From a virus, in IMG/VR virus record IMGVR_UViG_3300043119_000127, positions 1 through 28,747 of that record: DNA of 28,747 nt, one strand, 5' to 3'. The translations under genes and the position numbers were made by a program. Shown here one piece after another: positions 21,925 through 28,747 of this stretch. The notes under the pieces were generated by a model that was not told the origin of the DNA, ran no database searches, and was given only the letters and a program-made list of their open reading frames with translations. Numbering within the stretch: the stretch's first letter is position 1; each line of letters opens with the position of its first letter.

Positions 21925-24900
21925 ATGACAGTTTATGTCGATTTTGAAGTAAGAGATGCTAATGTTAGGTCTTCAGTAGATAATATTAACAAGTCTATAA
22001 CTAGATTAGCTTCTTCTACTGGTAAGACCAGTAATAATATGGTGAAATTAGATAGTACTAATTTAAATCATTTAAATAAACAACTATCAAGTATAAATAA
22101 CAACATTACAAAAATAAGTACTTCTTCAACTGAAGCAATTTCTAAAATGAAAACTCTTGCAGTTTCAGTTGGTGCTGCTATTACTGGCGCTTTTGCAGGT
22201 ACCGCTTTTACTAGAGCTGGAGACTCTGTTACAAATATCAATAACAGACTGGCACTAATCGTCGGGAGAGGAAAAGAGCTAAATGAAGTTAGACTACAAC
22301 TAGAAAAGATTTCTAGAATTTCCAAAACATCTGTTTATACCGGTCAAGAAGTATTCAGTAGAATGGGTATGGCTTTAAAGGGTAAGTTCCCTACAACAGA
22401 TCTTCTAAAAGCAACAGAAGCTATTCAGTTAGCTGCAAAAATTGGTGGTGGTTCTGCAGAGTCTGTAGATGCTGCCCTTATTCAGCTAAGCCAAGCTTTC
22501 TCTGGAAACTTTAGAAATGCTGGTGCAGAACTGATGTCCTTACAAGAACAAGCACCAAAAGTAGCTATGGCTATTGCCGATGGTCTAGGTATTGCTTATG
22601 GAGATCTAAGAACTTATGCTGCTGATGGTAAACTTTCTACAGATCTTGTTATGAAAGCTTTAATCAATCAGTTAGGTTCTCTTCGCAAAGAATCTGCTTC
22701 TATGGAAGGTACTGTTGGAAGCTCTTTCATGGTTCTAGGAGAGTCTGTTACTAGATTCTTTGGTGAAGTAAACCGAGGTATGGGTACTAACAAGCGGTTA
22801 GTGAATACTATTGATGAGTTAGCTTTCTCTTTCTATTATCTAGCAAGATTTGTTGCAAAAGACGTATCAATAGTAGTAGATCATGTTCTTGATTTCTTTT
22901 CAAAAATTTATAATTCTGCTAAACTATTTTACAATAACTTTGGTAAGCCTATTGTAGACACCTTCAAAAAGCTAGTAGCTTCTGTATATGCAGTTTCTCT
23001 TGATATTTGGAGTAGAATAGAAAAGCCTATTGCAGATTTTATAGGTAGACTTAAGACTCTATTTTGGGATTTTTATATTTGGCTTGTAGGTAATTCTGTT
23101 TGGCCTGACACTTGGGACGAAGTAGTTCTTCTTGTAAAAAATCTTTGGCCTCGTATTCAAGGTGGTATCAGTACTTTCTTTGCTAAAATAAAAGGTGCTT
23201 TTTTAAGATTTCAAGACTTCGCTATTGTAGCTTTAGCTACTGTTTTTAACTTTGTTGATTCTATTGACTTTGAAACTTTAGTAAAAAAGTTTGAAGAATT
23301 TACAGGCTATATTTCTGAAATTAATTTTAACAAGTATTTTGCTTTAGCTGTTCTTGGCTTAGCAACTGTATTTAGTACTACACTAAGAGCTGTTTTAATT
23401 ACAAACATTAAAAGAAGTTTGCTAATAGCTAGCACTTTCCTTCTAGATTTTAGTTTCATACAAGGAGTAGCTATTAGCTTTGCTAATGGATTAACTGATT
23501 ATCTATATGATGCTCTTATTGGTGAGTCTAAGAAAATAAGTAATAATGCCATGAGTAAGATCATGGAAGGTATGTTTCTTAAAGCCGAAGGAGATAGTGA
23601 AAGACTTATACCAAGGCTCTCTAAATCTTTTGGTAATCTCATAAATGCAGTAGGTGTAGGTGTAGGTGGTACTCTTATTCCCTCTATTTTCACTAACTTA
23701 AGTACAGCTGAAGCTGAAAATGCCGTAAAACGTTTTGCTACTCCTATCGGTACTGCTATTGCTCTTGGATTACTAGCTATTATGAGTAGCAGTTTTAGGA
23801 AGTACAGTAGTACTTTCTTAGCATTTGTTTTTAATGTTGGTGAAGCCGGTATGTATAAACGAATCAACGAGCACGTAGGTAATATTGGTACTTTTTATAA
23901 AAGAGCTATTACTGCTAGTTTAGCTTTAGCTGCAGGTTATAACTTAGGTGCTATTATATCTGATCAACTACAGTTAGGCCAAGGCTCTGTTTTAGATATA
24001 GCAACTAAGCTAGGTACTGCAATAGGTGTCACAATTATGCAAGATGCCGTTGTTGGTATGGCAGAAGGTAAAGATAAAGGTACTTTTGCTCATAGTCTTA
24101 AGAGAATAGTGATAGCCTCTCTGGTTGGTTTTAGTTTAGGTAGTTTTGCTTCAGATTTATTAATAAAACCCTTACTTGAGTCAATGACCAATGCCCCTCT
24201 AAGTGCTAATGCTGCAAAGTACACAGATATAGCTGCTTCTGTTCTTACTGGCGTGGCTTATTTCTTTGGCGAACCTTTAGCTAACAATACCTATGAATAC
24301 CTTAAAAAGCAGGGTTCAGCAGCTATGTCTAGAATGACCGGCGCTATCGGTTCTGGTATGAAGAAAAGGACTGGTCAAGGTACTCTAATGAGAGATCTTG
24401 GTGTTTCTCTTGGTTTTGGATATCTGAGTTATACTATTGCTAGCAATATGATTGCTGAGTCTAATATTGCTTTGTCTCCAATGCAGGAAGCAGGAGTTTA
24501 CATTGGTACTGCTTTAGCTGGTGAGCTGTTTGCTATGATAGCAAAAAGTTTACTTAAGAAGATACCAGCTAATTTAGTTCAAAATCTAGCTAAAAGTTTT
24601 ATAGCAAGAATTAAAAAGCTATTTGGTAAATCTTTTGGTAGAGGTGCTTTTGCTGGCTTATTTGTTGGTTTATTTGCAGTTATTAGTTCAGATATCGAAG
24701 GAGAACTTAACTCTCTTGTAGGTGACCTTATTGGTATTAAGATTGAACCTCGTAGTTGGCAAGCTCAAGGTGTATTCTTTGGATCTATTATTGTATTTGG
24801 GTTAGTAGGTGGTATAGTAAGTGCCTTAGGTGCCTTAGCTACTACATTAGTAACTGCAATTGGAACTTCAATTGTAACAGCAATAGCTGGCGTAGCTGCA

Positions 24901-26868
24901 ACAACTTTTGTAACTATAGGAGCAGTTATCGGTGGTGTAGTACTTCAAACTATGTCAAAAGGTTTAACTGGAAAAGGTATAATTGAAAGCTTTATTCCTG
25001 TCGGTTACGAATGGATTGGTAAAATTCTTGATGTTATTGCTACTGCAGCTTTAGCTTTAATCTTAATTGGTTTTGGTTGGCCTGTTGTTGTAATTGCAGC
25101 TATTGGTTTAGCTATTTGGCAAGCCTTACAATCTTACGATATCATAGATCAAGCTGCTATTAATACTTTCTTTCAAAATATTTGGGATGCTATTACTTCT
25201 AGTGTAGACGCTATTATAGGTGCAGGTAAAAGTATTTGGGAGTATATTCTTGATTTCAAAGGTTTAAGTTTCACCGAAATGGGTGCTAAAATTGCTAGAG
25301 ATATCTTTAAAGGTTTAACTAGTTTAGGTGCCACTATCAAAGACTGGTTTAAAAGTTTATTTAATATACAAGTTGGTCTTAACTGGAATCAAGAAACTCA
25401 ACAAATCTCAGCCCAAATGAATGACGTATTTGGAGGGCCTACACCACAAGAAAGAGCAGCTACACATAGAGCTACAGGTGGTTACATTTCAGGCCCTGGT
25501 ACCGGTACTAGTGACTCTATTCCAGCTATGCTTTCTAATGGTGAGTATGTTATTAATGCTCAAGCAACTAAAAAGTTTGGACCTTTACTTCAAAAAATAA
25601 ACTCTGGAACTTACGGTAAGTTTGCTGCAGGTTATACTCCTGGATCAACTACTTCAGGATATACTCCTGGAGAATCTACTACTAGAAGTAGTGCAGATCC
25701 TCAAAATTTCGTAGAAGCAGTTATGGCTCTTTGGAATGGAACTGCTTCAAAAGAAACAGAAGCTGCTGCTCTAGCACAAAAGCAACTAAATGAAGCTAAT
25801 AAAGAAAGTACAGTAGTAACTAAAGCGTTATCTAAAGAAGCACAAGCTGCTGCAGACAAATTAAAAGAAACTAAAGATGCACTAAAAGATATCTCAAAAT
25901 CTCTAGTAGATATGACTACTATGGATGTTGTTTATTTTGCAAAAGTAGGACAAGCTGGCGCAGAGTCAATGCTAACTTCTTTTCAAGAAAATGTAAATGG
26001 CTTACTAACAGGTGAGTTAAGCTTTAGTGGTGCTTTAGATGGTTTGTTGAATACTTTTACAAACCAAATGATTACTAGTTTTTCTAATAGTCTTGTTTCT
26101 TCTTTATTTAATAAGTTTGATTTAACTAGTGTATTTGGAAGCTTATTTTCTGGTAGTGCAAACTTAGGTGCTAAAGCAGGTGGTGGAGTTCTTGCTCCTA
26201 ATGCTGCAGGATTGATCATGGGCGGTACACCTGTTTATGTAGTAAATTCTGGTGCAGGCGGTCTTGGAGGTATTCCTGATGCTACTTCTCCTACTGGTCC
26301 TGCTTCTGCTGCTGCTCCTGGAGGCGTAGGTGGTTTCTTTACCTCTATGATCTCTGGTTTTAAATCTATGTTCTCTGGCCTGTTTTCAAGCCTAAGTGGC
26401 ATGCTTTCAAATGTATTTTCTATGTTTGGAGGCGGAGGCGGCGGCCTTGGTTCTATCTTCTCACTCTTTACAGGGGGAGGAGGAGGAGCAAATCTTACTA
26501 GACGAGCTACAGGTGGTAAAATCTCTGGTCCTGGTTCAGGTACTAGTGACTCTATCATGGCAATGTTATCTAATGGCGAGTATATCGTTAATGCGGCTAC
26601 CACTAAAAAGTGGTTACCTTTCTTAGAACAAATTAATGCTAACAATGGTAAATTACCAGCTTTTGCTAAGGGTGGTTCTGTAGGTGCTGCTAATCCTTCA
26701 GCAATGAAGACAGTACATACTAACAATCCAAAAGCAAAACAACAACAAACATTTAATATCAACATAACTGGAGATGTCGGAATGCAAACTCGTAAAGAGA
26801 TCGCACGTATGATTCCAGAAATCACTTCTGGTGTAAATATGACAAATCGGGAGAGAGGATCAAGATAA
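21925..26868 (+). CDS. Tape measure protein (1647 aa)
   Basis: Sets tail length and is ejected with the DNA. The N-terminal coiled region (20-130) is followed by a tape measure domain at about 120-290 (VYTGQEVFSRMGMALKGKFP...LLKATEAIQLAAKIGGGSAE...DAALIQLSQAFSGNFRNAGAE). Many hydrophobic, Gly-rich segments lie between about 470 and 1090 (for example FGSIIVFGLVGGIVSALGAL and LALILIGFGWPVVVIAAIGL). The C-terminal part has two similar modules (near 1183 and 1528) of the form ATGGxISGPGxGTSDSI...AMLSNGEYxxNAxxTKK, before a Gly/Ser-rich region and a final helical tail. Using the general value of about 0.15 nm per residue, the predicted tail is about 245 nm. Good AGGAGG ribosome site. No lysozyme or peptidase motif was recognised. 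Confidence 0.9.
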   Translation: MTVYVDFEVRDANVRSSVDNINKSITRLASSTGKTSNNMVKLDSTNLNHLNKQLSSINNNITKISTSSTEAISKMKTLAVSVGAAITGAFAGTAFTRAGDSVTNINNRLALIVGRGKELNEVRLQLEKISRISKTSVYTGQEVFSRMGMALKGKFPTTDLLKATEAIQLAAKIGGGSAESVDAALIQLSQAFSGNFRNAGAELMSLQEQAPKVAMAIADGLGIAYGDLRTYAADGKLSTDLVMKALINQLGSLRKESASMEGTVGSSFMVLGESVTRFFGEVNRGMGTNKRLVNTIDELAFSFYYLARFVAKDVSIVVDHVLDFFSKIYNSAKLFYNNFGKPIVDTFKKLVASVYAVSLDIWSRIEKPIADFIGRLKTLFWDFYIWLVGNSVWPDTWDEVVLLVKNLWPRIQGGISTFFAKIKGAFLRFQDFAIVALATVFNFVDSIDFETLVKKFEEFTGYISEINFNKYFALAVLGLATVFSTTLRAVLITNIKRSLLIASTFLLDFSFIQGVAISFANGLTDYLYDALIGESKKISNNAMSKIMEGMFLKAEGDSERLIPRLSKSFGNLINAVGVGVGGTLIPSIFTNLSTAEAENAVKRFATPIGTAIALGLLAIMSSSFRKYSSTFLAFVFNVGEAGMYKRINEHVGNIGTFYKRAITASLALAAGYNLGAIISDQLQLGQGSVLDIATKLGTAIGVTIMQDAVVGMAEGKDKGTFAHSLKRIVIASLVGFSLGSFASDLLIKPLLESMTNAPLSANAAKYTDIAASVLTGVAYFFGEPLANNTYEYLKKQGSAAMSRMTGAIGSGMKKRTGQGTLMRDLGVSLGFGYLSYTIASNMIAESNIALSPMQEAGVYIGTALAGELFAMIAKSLLKKIPANLVQNLAKSFIARIKKLFGKSFGRGAFAGLFVGLFAVISSDIEGELNSLVGDLIGIKIEPRSWQAQGVFFGSIIVFGLVGGIVSALGALATTLVTAIGTSIVTAIAGVAATTFVTIGAVIGGVVLQTMSKGLTGKGIIESFIPVGYEWIGKILDVIATAALALILIGFGWPVVVIAAIGLAIWQALQSYDIIDQAAINTFFQNIWDAITSSVDAIIGAGKSIWEYILDFKGLSFTEMGAKIARDIFKGLTSLGATIKDWFKSLFNIQVGLNWNQETQQISAQMNDVFGGPTPQERAATHRATGGYISGPGTGTSDSIPAMLSNGEYVINAQATKKFGPLLQKINSGTYGKFAAGYTPGSTTSGYTPGESTTRSSADPQNFVEAVMALWNGTASKETEAAALAQKQLNEANKESTVVTKALSKEAQAAADKLKETKDALKDISKSLVDMTTMDVVYFAKVGQAGAESMLTSFQENVNGLLTGELSFSGALDGLLNTFTNQMITSFSNSLVSSLFNKFDLTSVFGSLFSGSANLGAKAGGGVLAPNAAGLIMGGTPVYVVNSGAGGLGGIPDATSPTGPASAAAPGGVGGFFTSMISGFKSMFSGLFSSLSGMLSNVFSMFGGGGGGLGSIFSLFTGGGGGANLTRRATGGKISGPGSGTSDSIMAMLSNGEYIVNAATTKKWLPFLEQINANNGKLPAFAKGGSVGAANPSAMKTVHTNNPKAKQQQTFNINITGDVGMQTRKEIARMIPEITSGVNMTNRERGSR

Positions 26869-27473
26869 TGACAGTATACTATTTCGAGGGTAGCCCTATT
26901 GTGGCTCCCCTTACAATTGAATCAAACGAACCTATATTCGTTGCGGATAGTGTTAGTCTCAAACAACAAAGGGCATCGCAAGGTGCCCAGCGTTGGGAGC
27001 TAAGCTTTGGAATACAAATGACTGGTAATGAGGGTGATTTCTTAGTAGGTCTAGTAACAGGTTTATCGCAAGCTAAAACTATGGTTATGCCACAGTTAGT
27101 TTCTACTGATAACAAAGTTACTGCAACAAACACAGGAGTACCTTCTGCTACAGCTGCAGGTCAATCTTCTGTGCTAATAAACTTTAGTCAAATAGGCGGA
27201 GTCTTACCAAAGGGTTCTTTCATTAAGTTTTCTAATCATGCTAAGATTTACATGGTAACTAATGCAGTTACTACTTCAACTTCTGCAGTTTCTGTTTCTA
27301 TCTATCCTAGTTTACGTACTGCAGTAACTACAACTCATTCAGTCTATCATCCGGGTTCTTCAACTAAACCTCTTTTTCAGTACTATAGAGATATGGAAAC
27401 TTTACAAGGTTTAATTTATGAAGATGGTATCATGGTAAACCCTGGCACAATTAAATTAATAGAGGCTTTATAA
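26868..27473 (+). CDS. Tail-tip protein, probable distal tail protein (201 aa)
   Basis: Overlaps the tape measure stop by one base, the usual place for a distal tail (Dit) or first tail-tip protein. The N-terminus is a beta region (YYFEGSPIVAPLTIESNEPI...LKQQRASQGAQRWELSFGIQ) and the rest a beta barrel-like part with a motif GSFIKFSNHAKIYMVTNAVT and a closing SIYPSLRTAV. 'GSFIKFxxHxKxYMVT' is recognisable in phage tail-tip proteins. It has no cysteine. Assignment as the Dit is from position; it might be a minor tail protein of similar size. Confidence 0.6.
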   Translation: MTVYYFEGSPIVAPLTIESNEPIFVADSVSLKQQRASQGAQRWELSFGIQMTGNEGDFLVGLVTGLSQAKTMVMPQLVSTDNKVTATNTGVPSATAAGQSSVLINFSQIGGVLPKGSFIKFSNHAKIYMVTNAVTTSTSAVSVSIYPSLRTAVTTTHSVYHPGSSTKPLFQYYRDMETLQGLIYEDGIMVNPGTIKLIEAL

Positions 27474-27474
27474 T

Positions 27475-28044
27475 ATGAGACAATTAAGTGCAGCTGCATT
27501 AGCAGCACTCGATCTAGCTCCTAAATTCTTTTTACTAGCTGAAATTCAGTTCAGTACACCATTGAGAGCTACAAGTACACCTTTTGATGTTACCTTTCCC
27601 GCTAGTGGAGGTAATGTTTATTCTAGTTTAACTAGTGTTCTTGGCTTTGGACCACCTAGGGTTTCTACTTCTGTAGACAGGGAGGTTTACGAACTAATGT
27701 TTTCAGACCATGATAATTCTTTACAAGAAGAATTGAGAAATGGTATTAACGGGAAACTATTAACAGTTTATGCAGGTTTTTTTGATGCTAATGATCAACC
27801 ACTTTTAAATTCAACAGATGTTTTTATTGCTTATAAAGGCTTTATAAACTCAGGTAAAATTTCAAATGATGGAGATAGAAAGATAGCTGTTATTCAAGCT
27901 GCTTCTCCAATGGGTTCCTTAGATGCTATTAGTGGTTACCTAGTTTCAAAAGAAGGTATGGACCAAGTTAGTCTAACAGATACTTCTTTTGATGATGTTT
28001 ATTCTGGTGGTAAATCTATAAGTTTAAAGTGGGGTAAAGACTAA
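27475..28044 (+). CDS. Tail-tip / hub-type minor tail protein (189 aa)
   Basis: Starts MRQLSAAALAALDLAPKFF, then a beta domain (LLAEIQFSTPLRATSTPFDV...VYELMFSDHDNSLQEELRNG) and ends SLTDTSFDDVYSGGKSISLK. The ending 'MDQVSxxDTSFDxVxSGGKSxxLKWGK' and the preceding SPMGSLDAISGYLVS are typical of minor tail proteins at the tail tip annotated as DUF2163/DUF1833- or phage BR0599-like. Such proteins join the tip to the tube. It begins 1 base after the previous stop, and its TAA overlaps the next ATG by one base. Confidence 0.58.
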   Translation: MRQLSAAALAALDLAPKFFLLAEIQFSTPLRATSTPFDVTFPASGGNVYSSLTSVLGFGPPRVSTSVDREVYELMFSDHDNSLQEELRNGINGKLLTVYAGFFDANDQPLLNSTDVFIAYKGFINSGKISNDGDRKIAVIQAASPMGSLDAISGYLVSKEGMDQVSLTDTSFDDVYSGGKSISLKWGKD

Positions 28045-28747
28045 TGGTTATTTTCACAGCGCTATTAATGATAGCCATTCCAACTCTGACGTATGCAACA
28101 GCTGCTGCTATTGTTTCTATAGCTTTAACTGTAGCTTCTATAGCTTATCAGCAATCTCGTATGCGTAAGCTAAAGTCTGAAATGGACAAACGTAAACAAG
28201 TAAACGTTGCTATAGATGGAGAACCTTTTTATCTTCCAATTGTTTATGGTCGTGCTAAAGTTTCTGGTGGCAAAGTTAGACACAAACTAAAAGATAGTTA
28301 TGTTTACTCTGCAGAGTCTGATCTTAATAGTTCTACTGTAACACAGTATAGTTTAACAGCAGGATCAGAATCTTACTTTAAAGAAGTCACATCAAAAACA
28401 AGCAATTTACTTACAACACTTGAAAATCATAGTACTACTACTGAAGTTAAATGGGGTGGTGTATTAAAAAATAATCCTAATTCAGCTCCTCCATCTGGTT
28501 ATGGTATTCTTCTTTTAAAAATAGCTGGCTATCTTAGAGGTAATTCAATAAATTCTACTTCTTTTGAAAATTCAGATAATTTCCTTTATATTAAAGGGAA
28601 CTTACAGTCTAGTTCTTCTACTTCTTCAGTAGACGGTAATGGAGATACAGTAACTACTACAACTAAGTACTACCAAATCAAAAGGTCTGGTGTTCGAAAT
28701 AAACAAATTTTTACTAGTGGTTTAACAGCAAGTGCGATTGGTTCTAA
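28044..28747 (+). CDS. Central tail-tip (gpJ-like) protein, 3'-truncated by the window edge
   Basis: The frame is open from the ATG overlapping the previous stop (TAATG) to the last base, 234 codons. The first 30 residues are hydrophobic (FTALLMIAIPTLTYATAAAI, IVSIALTVASIAYQQSR) and a basic region follows (RMRKLKSEMDKRKQ). Then comes VNVAIDGEPFYLPIVYGRAK, matching the early 'xxPIVYGRxRVxG' segment of the lambda gpJ class of central tail-tip proteins. The rest seen is a Thr/Ser-rich beta domain with WGGVLKNN and TTKYYQIKRSG. The hydrophobic start could be a membrane-penetrating element. The gene continues beyond the window. Confidence 0.6.
   Translation, partial: MVIFTALLMIAIPTLTYATAAAIVSIALTVASIAYQQSRMRKLKSEMDKRKQVNVAIDGEPFYLPIVYGRAKVSGGKVRHKLKDSYVYSAESDLNSSTVTQYSLTAGSESYFKEVTSKTSNLLTTLENHSTTTEVKWGGVLKNNPNSAPPSGYGILLLKIAGYLRGNSINSTSFENSDNFLYIKGNLQSSSSTSSVDGNGDTVTTTTKYYQIKRSGVRNKQIFTSGLTASAIGS

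Noticed and set aside
26235-26825. Antisense frame (196 codons) at the tape measure C-terminus
   Set aside because: Pro-rich shadow of the Gly-rich coding sequence on the other strand, with no ribosome site or family signature.
1-28747. tRNA genes, integrase, lysis genes, reverse transcriptase or CRISPR
   Set aside because: None were seen. Non-coding gaps are short and do not fold as tRNA; no frame shows integrase, holin/endolysin or reverse transcriptase motifs. Diversity-generating retroelement activity for the repeat fibre is therefore unsupported.

Overview
The window is an almost gap-free, single-strand (+) stretch of the structural region of a long-tailed (siphovirus-type) phage, cut inside the portal gene at the left edge and inside a tail-tip gene at the right edge. 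DNA is AT-rich, genes overlap or lie a few bases apart, and AAGGA/AGGAGG ribosome binding sites are common, so the host is a bacterium. Several fibre proteins carry sequence styles that I associate with phages of marine bacteria (SSDELNILDG / TTTELNYVDG, GKAIAMAMIFG, the LDxLTDV...LKYNGTNW motif). The host cannot be named from this sequence.

Layout: (i) 1-1.4 kb, the C-terminal part of a DUF4055-type portal and a 49-aa Lys-rich protein. (ii) 1.4-11.1 kb, a ten-gene fibre/adhesion cassette. It includes paralogous fibre subunits, a 945-aa fibre with five propeller-like repeats and fourteen 24-residue BspA-type leucine-rich repeats, a possible carbohydrate-binding adhesin and a tail-fibre-assembly-like protein. 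(iii) 11.1-15.6 kb, a 1507-aa protein with a Mu gpF-type minor head domain at its N-terminus and a complete T7-family single-subunit RNA polymerase catalytic core at its C-terminus. (iv) 15.6-16.4 kb, three tiny genes (one a zinc ribbon), a strong terminator and a hairpin-rich leader. (v) 16.4-18.2 kb, scaffold and major capsid protein. (vi) 18.2-20.6 kb, head-tail connectors and two tandem tail tube proteins. (vii) 20.7-28.7 kb, tail assembly chaperones joined by a -1 frameshift (slippery GGGAAAC), an HK97 gp10-like protein, a 1647-aa tape measure protein and tail-tip proteins.

The standout is the MuF-RNA polymerase fusion. All the T7-family catalytic residues I can check (DxxGR, the motif A Asp, the motif B Lys/Tyr, the motif C His-Asp) are present. 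MuF-family proteins are minor components of the head interior associated with the portal. The obvious inference is that this phage carries its RNA polymerase inside the virion and delivers it with the DNA, as N4 does with its unrelated 3500-aa architecture, but here within a siphovirus. Hairpins with related arms before the fibre cassette and before the scaffold/capsid genes are candidate recognition or processing elements. The rest of the window is a conventional head and tail assembly line.
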